Of a stretch of 64,000 nt of DNA, positions 16,422 to 25,258 are shown piece by piece; position 1 is the first letter of the stretch; each line of letters starts with the position of its first letter. A program made the translations under genes and the position numbers. The notes below the pieces were generated by a model, which was not told where the DNA came from, ran no database searches, and saw nothing but the letters and a program-made list of their open reading frames with translations. The DNA is from Planctomycetota bacterium (GTDB taxonomy: Bacteria; Planctomycetota; UBA1135; UBA2386): the NCBI GenBank assembly GCA_020638735.1, contig JACKHZ010000013.1:348346-412345 (forward strand), given 5' to 3'.

Positions 16422-17441
16422 ATGCTGCGCATCGACGGCACCGAAGGCGAAGGCGGCGGACAGATCCTGCGCACGGCGCTGGGTCTGTCCCTCGTCACCA
16501 AGACGCCGTTCGCGATCGACAAGATCCGACAGAAGCGCAAGAAGCCCGGCCTGCAGCGCCAGCACCTGACCGCGGTGCTGGCGGCGGCGCGGGTCGGCAG
16601 CGCGCACGTGCAGGGCGCCGAGCTCGGCTCGACCGAGGTCGTGTTCGAGCCGCAGACCTGCACCGCCGGGCACTACGAGTTCTCGATCGGCACCGCCGGC
16701 AGCACCACGCTGGTGCTGCAGACGATCCTGCCGGCGCTGTGGTCGGCCGACGGTCCGTCGACCGTGCGCCTCGTCGGCGGCACGCACAACCCGATGGCGC
16801 CGCCGTTCGACTTCGTGCAGCAGACGTTCGCGCCGCTGGCGCACCGCATGGGCGCGCCACTGCAGCTCGAACTGCATCGGCACGGGTTCCATCCGGCCGG
16901 CGGCGGCGAGCTGACCGCGACGATCGCGCCTGCGGCGTGGACGCGCCTCGAGCTGCTCGACGCGCCGACGAAGCGCGAGGTCGGCGCGCGCATCCTGCAC
17001 AGCTCGCTTCCCGCGAGCGTGCCGGTGCGCGAGGCCAACGCGCTGCGCCGCCGGCTCGACCTGCGCGAGCACCAGGTGTCGATCGACGAGGTCGCGTCCA
17101 ACGGCCCGGGCAACGTCGTGCTGTGCGACGTGCGGCTCGGCGTCGTGCACGAGATCGTCAGTTCGCTCGGGGAACGCAGCGTGTCGGCGGAGCAGGTCGC
17201 CGAACGCGCGGCCGCCGAGGTGCAGACGCTGCTCGCCGCCGACGCGCCGGTCGGCGAACACCTCGCCGATCAGCTGCTGATCCCGATGGCGCTGGCCGGC
17301 GGCGGCGCGTTCCGCACCGTCGCGCCGAGCCTGCACACGCGCACCAACGCGGCGGTCGTCGAGCGCTTCCTGCCGGTGGCGATCGCGATGCGCGAGGACA
17401 CCGCGGCGGGCAACTGGGTGGTCGAGGTGCGGGCGCGGTAG
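16422..17441 (+). CDS. rtcA: RNA 3'-terminal phosphate cyclase RtcA
   Basis: 339 residues. It converts RNA 3'-phosphate ends to 2',3'-cyclic phosphates by an adenylated-His mechanism. Signature features: GEGGGQILRTALGLS near the N-terminus, RQKRKKPGLQRQHLTAVLAA, PANNPM-like GGTHNPMAPPFDF, and the catalytic His in PSLHTRTNA (His305, matching His309 in E. coli). It begins 5 bp after the rtcB stop, so the two are translated from one message. It ends facing a converging PPOX-fold gene across a strong GC-rich hairpin. Confidence 0.96.
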   Translation: MLRIDGTEGEGGGQILRTALGLSLVTKTPFAIDKIRQKRKKPGLQRQHLTAVLAAARVGSAHVQGAELGSTEVVFEPQTCTAGHYEFSIGTAGSTTLVLQTILPALWSADGPSTVRLVGGTHNPMAPPFDFVQQTFAPLAHRMGAPLQLELHRHGFHPAGGGELTATIAPAAWTRLELLDAPTKREVGARILHSSLPASVPVREANALRRRLDLREHQVSIDEVASNGPGNVVLCDVRLGVVHEIVSSLGERSVSAEQVAERAAAEVQTLLAADAPVGEHLADQLLIPMALAGGGAFRTVAPSLHTRTNAAVVERFLPVAIAMREDTAAGNWVVEVRAR

Positions 17442-17446
17442 TCGCG

Positions 17447-17467
17447 GCGGCGCGGGTCGGGCGCCGC
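17447..17467. terminator. GC-rich hairpin between convergent genes
   Basis: GCGGCGC at 17447-17453 pairs perfectly with GCGCCGC at 17461-17467 around a 7-base loop. It lies in the 33 bp between the rtcA stop and the end of the converging gene and could stop transcription from both sides. No U-tract follows on either strand, so an intrinsic terminator is only suggested. Confidence 0.35.
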
Positions 17468-17474
17468 TCCCCGC

Positions 17475-18017
17475 TCAGACGCCGGGCAGGCCGTCGATCG
17501 AGCGCGCGTTCTTGTCGCGCCAATACCTGGCGACGCCCTCGCTGCCCTTCTTCTCGCCCCACTCGGTGAGCTCGCGGCGCTCGACCTCGAACGCCATGCG
17601 CGGAACGCCGTAGCCGCACGACCGCGCGACGCGGTCGATCTCGACGACGACGACCGCGCGCACGCCGAGCGGCGCCCTGCCGAAGCGCGACAACAGGTCG
17701 GCGAAGCGCGCATCGTCCGGGAGCACGACCGCGCCGGTGCCGTGCAGGCGCAGGATCCGCGGCGGCCCGTCGAACGCGCAGAGCATCACGCAGATGCGGC
17801 CGTTGTCGCGCAGGTGCGCGATCGTCTCGACGCCGCTGCCGGTGTAGTCGACGTAGGCGATGGTCGTCGGCCCCAGCACGCGCAGCGTGTCCCCACCCTT
17901 CGGCGAGCAGTTGACGTGGCCACCCGCCCCCGACGGCGCCGTGGCAACGAAGAAGACGTGTTGCGCGCCGATCCAATCGGCGGTGTCACCATCGATCGAG
18001 TTGGTCGCCGATGCCAT
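17475..18017 (-). CDS. Pyridoxamine 5'-phosphate oxidase-fold (PPOX) flavoprotein
   Basis: 180 residues from the ATG at 18017. The pattern HVFFVATAP, HVNCSPKGGDTLRVLGPTTI, then YVDYTGSGVETIAHLRDNGR and ICVMLCAFDGPPRILRLHGT is the split-barrel of general-stress/PPOX proteins that bind FMN or a related cofactor. The segment with NxSPKG is a hallmark of the pyridoxamine-oxidase-related family. It is not PdxH itself, which has a different C-terminal signature. The substrate cannot be told. A 190 bp divergent gap separates it from the next plus-strand gene. Confidence 0.85.
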   Translation of the reverse strand: MASATNSIDGDTADWIGAQHVFFVATAPSGAGGHVNCSPKGGDTLRVLGPTTIAYVDYTGSGVETIAHLRDNGRICVMLCAFDGPPRILRLHGTGAVVLPDDARFADLLSRFGRAPLGVRAVVVVEIDRVARSCGYGVPRMAFEVERRELTEWGEKKGSEGVARYWRDKNARSIDGLPGV

Positions 18018-18207
18018 CGACGGGATCCTAGTGCAGGTGGCTCGACCGAGGACACGCTGACCCGGCTGCCGATTCCGTGTGACCGTATCCATGCACGAGG
18101 AAGGCCGACGCCACATGTGGCGCATCGACTGCCGTCCCTGCAACCAATCGACTCTCATCCGCTATCCTGTTGCGCCCCAGCCTCGCCTGGTCCATCGACA
18201 TCACCGA

Positions 18208-19272
18208 ATGAACTCCGTCATCAACCTTGGCTCTGCCGCGCTCGCTGCGGCCTTCTCCCTCGCCCCGCTCGCGGCACAGACGACGCTGACGCTCAACCCA
18301 GACAAGGACAACACTCTGTACGAGAGCCTGACCGGCACCCTCAGCAACGCGCAGGGCTATCTGTTCTGCGGCGTGAACGGCCAGGGCGCGGCGCAGCGCA
18401 CGCTGCTGCACTTCGACGTCGCCGCCGCGGTCCCGGCCGGGGCAGTCATCGTGTCCGCCGAGCTCAAGCTCTACGTCGAGCAGTCACCGGCCTTCCTGCC
18501 CATCACCACCGGCGTGCATCGCATGAGCAGCGACTGGGGCGAGGCGACCTCGGTTGCGACGGGGCCCGGCAACGGCGGCGGCGGCGCGCCGGCGACGACC
18601 GGCGACGCGACGTGGCTGCACTCGTTCTACCCGACGACCTTCTGGACCAACGCCGGCGGTGACTTCGCCGCGACGCCGACGATGACGTTCCCGCTGGCCT
18701 CGCTGTTCCAGGCCACGACCGGCCCGAACGCCGCCCTGGCCGCCGACGTGCAGGACATGCTCGACAACCCGGCCGGCAACTTCGGCTGGCTGCTCAAGAC
18801 CGACGAGGCCTTCCCGGCGACTGCGCGTCGCATGGACTCGCGCGAGAGCCTGGCCAACAAGCCGGCGCTGACCATCCACTACGTGTTGCCCGGCAACACC
18901 TCGATCTGGGGCGAAGGTTGCCCGGTCGGCACGAGCACCGCGACGACGATGTTCGTCGGCCCCGCCATCAGCGGCTCGTCGGTCACGATCGCCCGCTTCG
19001 ACACCGTGCAGAACAGCGTCGGCGCCGACTTCTTCGCGCTCTCGCTGCAGCCGGCCGGCCTGCCGTACCAGCCAGGCTGCTCGATCTACCTGCCGCTGGG
19101 CGCGGAGCTGATTCCCGGCGCAGCGTTCCTGTCCGGCACGGGCACCAGCACTGGCTCGCTGCAGCTGCCGGCTGGCTTCCCCGGCGTCCTGATCGCCTGT
19201 CAGTCGGCCGTGCTCGACAATTCGCCGTTCGGTCTGTCGGGGAGCAACGCGGCGCTGCTGGTCATGCAGTAG
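18208..19272 (+). CDS. Secreted DNRLRE-domain protein
   Basis: 354 residues with a signal peptide (MNSVINLGSAALAAAFSLAP, cleavage after LAA or AAQ). Residues 24 to about 230 form a DNRLRE-type jelly-roll: TLTLNPDKDNTLYESLTG, TLLHFDVAAAVPAGAVIVSA, then LAADVQDMLDNPAGNFGWLL, a domain found in bacterial surface proteins. The last 110 residues (from GEGCPVGTS) are a separate beta domain ending GSNAALLVMQ, similar to the C-termini of other secreted proteins in this window. No catalytic motif is evident. Likely surface or matrix protein. Confidence 0.82.
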   Translation: MNSVINLGSAALAAAFSLAPLAAQTTLTLNPDKDNTLYESLTGTLSNAQGYLFCGVNGQGAAQRTLLHFDVAAAVPAGAVIVSAELKLYVEQSPAFLPITTGVHRMSSDWGEATSVATGPGNGGGGAPATTGDATWLHSFYPTTFWTNAGGDFAATPTMTFPLASLFQATTGPNAALAADVQDMLDNPAGNFGWLLKTDEAFPATARRMDSRESLANKPALTIHYVLPGNTSIWGEGCPVGTSTATTMFVGPAISGSSVTIARFDTVQNSVGADFFALSLQPAGLPYQPGCSIYLPLGAELIPGAAFLSGTGTSTGSLQLPAGFPGVLIACQSAVLDNSPFGLSGSNAALLVMQ

Positions 19273-19308
19273 CTGCCGCGCCGGCGATCGCGTCGGGCAT
19301 CGCCTGGA

Positions 19309-20574
19309 TCAGGGCATCGCCACGACCAGCGTCGCCGGATCGGCCTCGACGTCGACGCGCCGCACCTCGCGCACGACGAACGCCTCGTCGCCCGCCGCCC
19401 GCACTTCGAACTGCGAGGCGGTCGCGGCCGGCAGGCGAACCTGGCCGGCGGCGTCGGTCTGCGCGACGCCACGCCGCAGGCCGTGCAGGCTCGACACGAC
19501 CCACACGCCGGCCAGCGCGTCGCCGCGCTCGTCGAGGACCTGCAGGGGCCTCTCCTCGAGACGCTGCAGGTGCAGGTCACAGGCGACGACCGCGCGGTCG
19601 ATACGCAGCCGCTGCGGCGCGCCGACGGCGCCGCGGTGGGCGAACGGCTGCACTTCGTACTCGTCCGGCATCAGGCCGCCGACGACGAACGCGCCGCCGA
19701 CGCCGGTCTCGGCGATGCGGCGCACGTGGCGGCTGCGAACCTCGACCGCGAGGCCCGCGACCGGTTCCCCACGCACGTCGCGCACGACGCCGCGCAGCGA
19801 GCCACCGGTCTCGGCGACCAGGTCGGGCATCGGCACGACGCCCTGCGCGCGCGGCGCGGTGAACGCGCCCGACAGCGACGCCAGGCCGCCCGCGCCGCCG
19901 ACGCCGTCGCGGTGCACGACGAAACGCGCCGCGACACCGACCAGCGGCACGCTGACGCGGCCGATGTCGTCGCTCTGCGCCCAGCTGTCGGTACCCGCGA
20001 CGTTGACGAACGCACCGGCGAGCGGCGCCCCGCTCGCGTCGCGCACGAGTCCCTCCGCGTGCAGCTCGGGCGCCTTCGCCGCGAGCGTCGTCGGCGCATC
20101 CCACGGCGCGATCGGCTCGAGGCAGACCCACAGCGGATCCGGCGCCTGCGCGGTCGTGTGCAGCACGACCGCGCGGCGCCCATCGGCGCGCACCAGCAGG
20201 TCCTCCAGCTTGCCAGCGGTGAGCTCGGCGACGAAGGCGCCGTCGCCGTCGGTGCGCAGCGACGGCGCCTCCGGCCGCGCGACCTCCGCGCCGACCAGCA
20301 GGAAGCCGAGCGAGTCGACCACCCGACCCGCGCGACGCGCGACGCGCACCTTGGCGCGAGCGGCGGACTCGGCGCGCCGCACGATCACCGGCTCGGGGCT
20401 CGGCAGCGGCGCCGACGGCGCGACCTCGACCGCGGCCACGGGCTCCTCGGACTGCGCCGGCTGTCGCCCCGCGCCGTCGAGCCGCAGGTCGCCGCGCCAC
20501 ACGAACGCCACCACGACGACGACCACGCAGGCCGCGACCGACAGTGAGGGCCTCCTCGACAACGCGATCACCAT
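19309..20574 (-). CDS. Membrane-anchored CarboxypepD_reg repeat protein
   Basis: 421 residues from an ATG at 20574. One N-terminal membrane helix (LSVAACVVVVVVAFVW) precedes a Pro/Glu-rich linker, then at least three carboxypeptidase-regulatory-like modules: AGRVVDSLGFLLVGAEVARP, AEGLVRDASGAPLAGAFVNV, GSLRGVVRDVRGEPVAGLAV. Each repeats the G-x-V-x-D-x-x-G-x-P-x-x-G-x-x-V pattern. Architecture is like that of the 1527-3467 gene. Function is unknown; surface or envelope structural role inferred. It converges on the DNRLRE gene. Confidence 0.82.
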   Translation of the reverse strand: MVIALSRRPSLSVAACVVVVVVAFVWRGDLRLDGAGRQPAQSEEPVAAVEVAPSAPLPSPEPVIVRRAESAARAKVRVARRAGRVVDSLGFLLVGAEVARPEAPSLRTDGDGAFVAELTAGKLEDLLVRADGRRAVVLHTTAQAPDPLWVCLEPIAPWDAPTTLAAKAPELHAEGLVRDASGAPLAGAFVNVAGTDSWAQSDDIGRVSVPLVGVAARFVVHRDGVGGAGGLASLSGAFTAPRAQGVVPMPDLVAETGGSLRGVVRDVRGEPVAGLAVEVRSRHVRRIAETGVGGAFVVGGLMPDEYEVQPFAHRGAVGAPQRLRIDRAVVACDLHLQRLEERPLQVLDERGDALAGVWVVSSLHGLRRGVAQTDAAGQVRLPAATASQFEVRAAGDEAFVVREVRRVDVEADPATLVVAMP

Positions 20575-20612
20575 GGCGCGCGAGTATACGCACCGGGAGC
20601 GCCCCGTTGCGA

Positions 20613-21614
20613 TCAGCGGGCGATGCGCGCCGGCGGCACGTCGAGCACCGTCACCAACCCCGGCCGCGCGCCGACCACGCCGTGCACCGAGTTCACCAGG
20701 ATCGACGCCGTGGCCTGGTCGCCGGCGATGCCGCTCGGGAAGCGCAGGCTGATCGGCGGCTCGCTCTCGAGCTCGACCTGGTCGTGCGGGTCCGGCGCGC
20801 CGACGTACATCGACAGGTCGAGGTGCACGACGAGGCGCTTCTGGATGTAGCCGTAGCCGTGGTTGCGGATGCCCGCGACCTCCCCTTCCTTGACGATCAG
20901 GAACGGCGTCTTGTGGTCCTCCGGCGCCAGCACCGGCTCGACCGTGTGCTCGATGCGATCCAGCTCGAAGCCGAGGCCGCGCGCCACCAGGGCCACCGAC
21001 TCGCGCATGCCGATGTGGCCGAACTTGCCGGTCTCCAACTGCTTGCGGAACTCGCTCTGGCTCAGCCCCGCGCCCACCTTGCGCTGCAGGGGCAGCCGGC
21101 GGGTCGCCGCGTCGACGACGCGCACGCACTTGACCGACTGCACGTCCATCGTCACCGCCGACGCGACCACCGCCAGCAGGTCCATCGCGAAGCCCGGGTT
21201 GACCCCGGTGCCGAGGATCGTCGCGCCAGAGGCCTTGGCCGCGGCGTCGAGCTCGGCGGCCAGCTCCGGGTGCTGGAACTCCGGCACCAGCAGCTCCTCG
21301 CTCGACGACACGACGTCGACGCCGTGCCGGCTCAGCAGCAGCAGCTGGTCCTTGATCGCCGGCAGGAAGCTCGAGGTGCAGTGCAGCACGCAATCGGGCT
21401 TCAGGCGGGCCAGCGCCGCGTCGGCGTCCGCCTCCACGACGATGCCGGTGGTGCGCCCCAGCTCCAGCAGGTCGCCGAGATCCTGCCCGACCTTGGCCGG
21501 GTCGATGTCGATCGCGCCGACGAGCTGCAGCGAGGTCTTCTGCAGGGCGAGCCTGGCCGCGGCCAGGCCGATCGGACCGAGGCCGAAGGAGACGACACGG
21601 ACAGGGGAGGTCAT
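20613..21614 (-). CDS. Dihydrodipicolinate reductase-like oxidoreductase (2,4-diaminopentanoate dehydrogenase family)
   Basis: 333 residues. The N-terminal Rossmann fold has VVSFGLGPIGLAAARLAL (a GxGxxG-like loop) and VGAIDIDPAKVGQDLGDL, then DCVLHCTSSFLPAIKDQL and TGVNPGFAMDLLAVVASAV, typical of the DapB/2,4-diaminopentanoate dehydrogenase superfamily. Its C-terminal domain is of the 2,4-diaminopentanoate dehydrogenase type. The DapB substrate motif of true dihydrodipicolinate reductase is not clear, so a different amino-acid-like imine or ketone substrate is inferred. The ATG at 21614 fits the Rossmann start. It is divergent from the thioredoxin-fold gene. Confidence 0.72.
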   Translation of the reverse strand: MTSPVRVVSFGLGPIGLAAARLALQKTSLQLVGAIDIDPAKVGQDLGDLLELGRTTGIVVEADADAALARLKPDCVLHCTSSFLPAIKDQLLLLSRHGVDVVSSSEELLVPEFQHPELAAELDAAAKASGATILGTGVNPGFAMDLLAVVASAVTMDVQSVKCVRVVDAATRRLPLQRKVGAGLSQSEFRKQLETGKFGHIGMRESVALVARGLGFELDRIEHTVEPVLAPEDHKTPFLIVKEGEVAGIRNHGYGYIQKRLVVHLDLSMYVGAPDPHDQVELESEPPISLRFPSGIAGDQATASILVNSVHGVVGARPGLVTVLDVPPARIAR

Positions 21615-21787
21615 GCAGCCCGGAAAGTAGGTGGCGACCCGGCGCCTGCCAAGCACGGGGCGGGCGAGTCCAGCGACCTTGTCATGGGGCGTTCCGGTGG
21701 GCCCGGAAGGGTCCACGACCGACCGCCGACGGACGACGGTTGCCAGCGAGCAGCTGGCGAGCTCCACTCTCGCACCAGAGGAGACCC

Positions 21788-22735
21788 ATGAACACGATCC
21801 CGCGCCTCGTCGCATTCCTGTCGCTCGTCGGTTGCGCCATCGCCGCGCCGCAGCAGCACCCCCACTTCGACGACGGCGGCGCCCTCGCCTGGCAGACCGA
21901 ACTCGGGGCGGCCAAGAAGTCGGCCGGCAAGTCCGACAAGATGATCCTGATCGAGTACGGCCGAGCCGCTTGAGGCAACTGCCGCGCGCTGGTCGAGCGC
22001 GTGCTGGCCCAGGAACCCGTCAAGGCGCGCGTCGGTGAGCTGGCCATCGGCCTGGCGATCGACTGCGACACGGACCAGGGAGAGGTCTCGCAGCTGCTGC
22101 ACGAGAAGATGCCCGACGCGGGCACGCTGCCGTTCGTCGCCCTGCTGACCAGCGAAGGTGAGTGGATCGACGGCTACTCCGGCTACCGCGACGCGACGCA
22201 GTTCCTGGTGTTCCTCGAGGACGCCGCGAGCTCGCCGTTGCTGGACGCCAAGCCGGACGTGCAGAAGAAGCTGCAGAAGCTCGTCGTCAGCGCCAAGGCC
22301 GGCGCGGCCAAGGGCTCCTGGGGCCAGGTCGCCAAGGACGTGCGCGCCGCGGCGGCGATGCCCGGTCGCTGCCCGGAGCGCAAGGAGCTGATGGAGCTGG
22401 GCAAGCAGGCCGACGAGTGGCTGCAGGCGAAGTTCGCCACCGTGATCACCACCGCGCAGGGCGATGGCGACCTGTCGGAGGCGCGAAAGCTGCTGCAGGA
22501 GGTGCAGAAGGTGTTCTCCGGGCTGCCGGAGGCCAAGCTCGCCGCGACCGGCATCGAGGCGCTCGCGCGCGTCGGCTTCGTGCGCAAGGTCGAGGCTCGC
22601 GGCAACGCCAAGGCGACGCTGCGTCAGGACGAGGCGGCCAAGTACAAGGACACGCCGTGGACGGCGTTGTTCGAAGCGCCCAAGGCGCCCGACGCGCAGC
22701 CGGCGGGTGAAAAGCACGAGGGCGACGGCAAGTAG
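21788..22735 (+). CDS. Exported thioredoxin-fold protein with in-frame UGA, probable selenoprotein (UxxC)
   Basis: 315 residues if the TGA at 21971-21973 is read as selenocysteine (residue 62). Signal peptide MNTIPRLVAFLSLVGCAIAA. The upstream part ends KMILIEYGRAA; after the TGA the same frame continues GNCRALVERVL and runs 254 codons. The result is U-G-N-C exactly where thioredoxin folds have CxxC, and a TLPFVALLTSEGEWIDGY segment supplies the cis-proline loop. A stem-loop of the bacterial SECIS type follows the TGA. The C-terminal half (from about 130) is helical and unrecognised. Alternatives are a sequencing error or a recent nonsense mutation from TGC. The frame is otherwise free of stops and codon use is normal. 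Confidence 0.8.
21983..22003 (+). promoter_or_regulatory. Bacterial SECIS-like stem-loop after the UGA codon
   Basis: Bases 21983-21990 pair with 21996-22003 (8 bp, one G-U) around the 5-base loop GGTCG. The loop begins 18 nt after the UGA, inside the range known for bacterial SECIS elements, and carries the GGU seen in the loop of E. coli fdhF. SelB recognition is inferred, not shown. Confidence 0.6.
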
Positions 22736-22887
22736 CGCCCAGGCCGCCGGTGCCATCGGCGAGACGGCTGGGTCGCCAGGGCGCCGCGGTGGCAAGTGAC
22801 GCGCCGCCGTCGACGCTGCTGCGCACGTCACGCCGACCGCGGTCGCGCGGATCTGATATGAAGATCCTCCTCGTCCTGGGAGAAGCC

Positions 22888-25170
22888 ATGAACCGACACC
22901 TCGCCGCCGCCCTCGCCGCAGCGCTCGCCGGCACCACCGCTGCCGCGCAGGCGCCGCTGACGCCGCCAGTGACGCCGATCCACACCGCCGCCGACGACCT
23001 CGGCATCGCCTACGGCGTCTGGGCGGCGGGCGACCGCTACAAGGTCTCCTTCCACGACGGCATGACGTTCGTGCCATATCTCGGCGCCGACTACCCGCGC
23101 ACCCAATCGCTCGCCTGGCGCACGATCTCGGCCCGGCTCGGCGGGCGCGAGCTGCTCGACGACCGCGCCCCGGACGCGAACGGCAGCGGCACCCGCTTCG
23201 AGTATCGCTTCGGCGTGCTGACCGAGGCCTACGACGTGCTGCCCGACGGGCTCGAACAGAGCTTCGTGCTGCGCGAACGTCCCGCCGTCGGCGACCTGGT
23301 CATCCGCGGGGCGCTGACGACCGGGTTGCACGCCGCCGACCGCGCGGCCGCCTGCGCGCCGCTGACGTTCGCGGACGAGCAGGGCGTCGCCGTCGTCGAC
23401 TACGGCCGCGCCGTCGCGATCGACGCCGCCGGTCGCCGCTGCGACGTGACCACCGCGCTGGCCGACGGCACGGTGACGCTGCGTGTGCCCGGCGAGTGGC
23501 TGGCCGACGCCGCGCTGCCGGTCGTCGTCGACCCGTTCGTCACCACCACCGTCAACTTCTCCCTGACGAGCGCCGCGCCGATCGAGGTCGACATCGGCCG
23601 CGACGACACGGCGAACACGGACAACGTCGCGGTCGTCTACTCGAAGAGCGTCTCGGCGAGCGACGACGACCTGTGGGTGGTGTTGGCCGACGACGACTTC
23701 ACGACGGGCACGGTCGTCTTCTCGGACGTGACGACGAGCTGGTCGACGAGCCAGGGCCGCTGCGCCTTCGTCGGTGGCACCGATCGCTGGGTGGTCGCGT
23801 TCCAGCGCTACTTCGCCAACACGCCGACCCTGAGCCGGATCCGCGCACACAACCACGCCAGCGCCGACACCACGTTGTCGACGACCGTCGCCTCGCTCGG
23901 CGTCGGCAGCAACGAGAACCACTGGCGGCCGGACGTCGGGGGCGTGACCAGCACGGCGCTCGGCAACCAGGCCCTGATCGTCTTCCAGGTCGAGAACAAC
24001 GGCGGCGGCGACTTCGCCGAGACCAGCAGCAGCAAGTGCGCGGCGGTGCTGTTCGACACGACGACGACGAACGGCACGTTCGGCAGCGCGTTCGTGCTCA
24101 CCAGCTCGCTGTTCAACGACAGCGAACGCCCGAGCGTCAACCAGGTCTCCGAGGGCGGGCCGTCGTCCGCCTGGGTCTGCGCGTTCCAGCGTTACTCGAC
24201 GATCGTGCCGAACGACGCCTGGGACATCGCCGCGGTCCGCGTCGCTGCCAACGGCTCGATCACGTCGGGCACCTGGGTCAGTGACTACGCCACCGCCCCG
24301 CAGCTGACGCACCAGCTCGGGCCCGTCGTCGAAGGGCAGCTCGGCCGCTACGCGGTGACGTTCGCCGTCGCCGACGCCACGAACTACCCCGGCAAGCTCG
24401 CCGACCCCAACGGCACCGCGATCGCGATCGAGCGCTTCGACTGGTACGGGGGCTCCGCGCCGACCACCGCGCAAGCGCCGGTGGTGCTGCGCAGCGCCGG
24501 TCTGCGCAGCTACCAGACGTCGGGCCTCGCCTACGACACCGACACCGGCTCCCACTGGACCGCGACGAGCAGGTGGACGCTGTTCGGGCCGAGCCTCGCC
24601 TACGACCGCGTCGGCTTCCAGGGCCAACTGCTCGAGAGCGGCACGATCCATCAGACCACCACCACGCCGATCGCCGGCGGCGGCGTGACGTTCGACAACG
24701 ACCACCACACCGTGCTCGGTGCCTACGGCTTCCAGGGTGGCTTCTCGACCATCGCCGGCGTCACCATCAGCTATCCGGCGCAGCCGGCGACGACGACGTC
24801 CGGCGTGCCGTGCGGCACTGCCAGCCTGAGCTGGGCCGAATCGCAGCTGATCGGCAGCGAGTTCTCGGGGATCGTGTCGGCCGGCGCGCCGAACGGTTCG
24901 GTGCACCTGCTGGTGCTGGCCGACGCCGGCATCAACGTGCCGCTGGTCTTTCCGGGCCTGGTCGCGCCGGGCTGCAGCCTGTTCGTGCCGGTCAGCGGAC
25001 CGGACTACCTCGGCATGTTCCCGGCGGCGCTCGGCGGCGTCGTGCTCTGGACGCTGCCGCTGATCGAGGGCCTGCCGGCGCAGACGCTGCACTTCCAGGA
25101 CTGGTATCTCGACCCTGCGACGGGGCTGCTGTTCAACTCACCCGGGCTGGCGGTGCCGATCGTCAAGTAG
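22888..25170 (+). CDS. Large secreted beta-rich protein, unknown function
   Basis: 760 residues from the ATG at 22888, preceded by ctgggag as a ribosome site; an in-frame ATG at 22858 is less likely because it would precede the signal peptide MNRHLAAALAAALAGTTAAA. Residues 30-240 are a beta-rich N-terminal domain with an ADLG-like HTAADDLGIAYGVWAAGDRY. The middle (about 240-620) has repeating blocks with Trp and Gly (DDDLWVVLADDDFTTGTVVF; RWVVAFQRYFANTPTLSRI), like a beta-propeller. The C-terminal 120 residues (GTASLSWAESQLIGSEFSG) resemble the C-terminal domains of other secreted proteins here. No enzyme motif is seen. Confidence 0.78.
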   Translation: MNRHLAAALAAALAGTTAAAQAPLTPPVTPIHTAADDLGIAYGVWAAGDRYKVSFHDGMTFVPYLGADYPRTQSLAWRTISARLGGRELLDDRAPDANGSGTRFEYRFGVLTEAYDVLPDGLEQSFVLRERPAVGDLVIRGALTTGLHAADRAAACAPLTFADEQGVAVVDYGRAVAIDAAGRRCDVTTALADGTVTLRVPGEWLADAALPVVVDPFVTTTVNFSLTSAAPIEVDIGRDDTANTDNVAVVYSKSVSASDDDLWVVLADDDFTTGTVVFSDVTTSWSTSQGRCAFVGGTDRWVVAFQRYFANTPTLSRIRAHNHASADTTLSTTVASLGVGSNENHWRPDVGGVTSTALGNQALIVFQVENNGGGDFAETSSSKCAAVLFDTTTTNGTFGSAFVLTSSLFNDSERPSVNQVSEGGPSSAWVCAFQRYSTIVPNDAWDIAAVRVAANGSITSGTWVSDYATAPQLTHQLGPVVEGQLGRYAVTFAVADATNYPGKLADPNGTAIAIERFDWYGGSAPTTAQAPVVLRSAGLRSYQTSGLAYDTDTGSHWTATSRWTLFGPSLAYDRVGFQGQLLESGTIHQTTTTPIAGGGVTFDNDHHTVLGAYGFQGGFSTIAGVTISYPAQPATTTSGVPCGTASLSWAESQLIGSEFSGIVSAGAPNGSVHLLVLADAGINVPLVFPGLVAPGCSLFVPVSGPDYLGMFPAALGGVVLWTLPLIEGLPAQTLHFQDWYLDPATGLLFNSPGLAVPIVK

Positions 25171-25258
25171 GCCAGGTCACCGGGGAGCCTCGACGGTCGT
25201 CACGCTCCACTCGGAGTCGCGGTCCGTCCTTTCGCGGGTGAACAGTAAGCTCGCTGTG

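Noticed and set aside
21971..21973. Nonsense mutation or sequencing error breaking the thioredoxin-like gene
   Set aside because: The frame continues in register with normal composition, the codon sits exactly at the UxxC redox position, and a SECIS-like hairpin follows. It is kept as an alternative in the finding.
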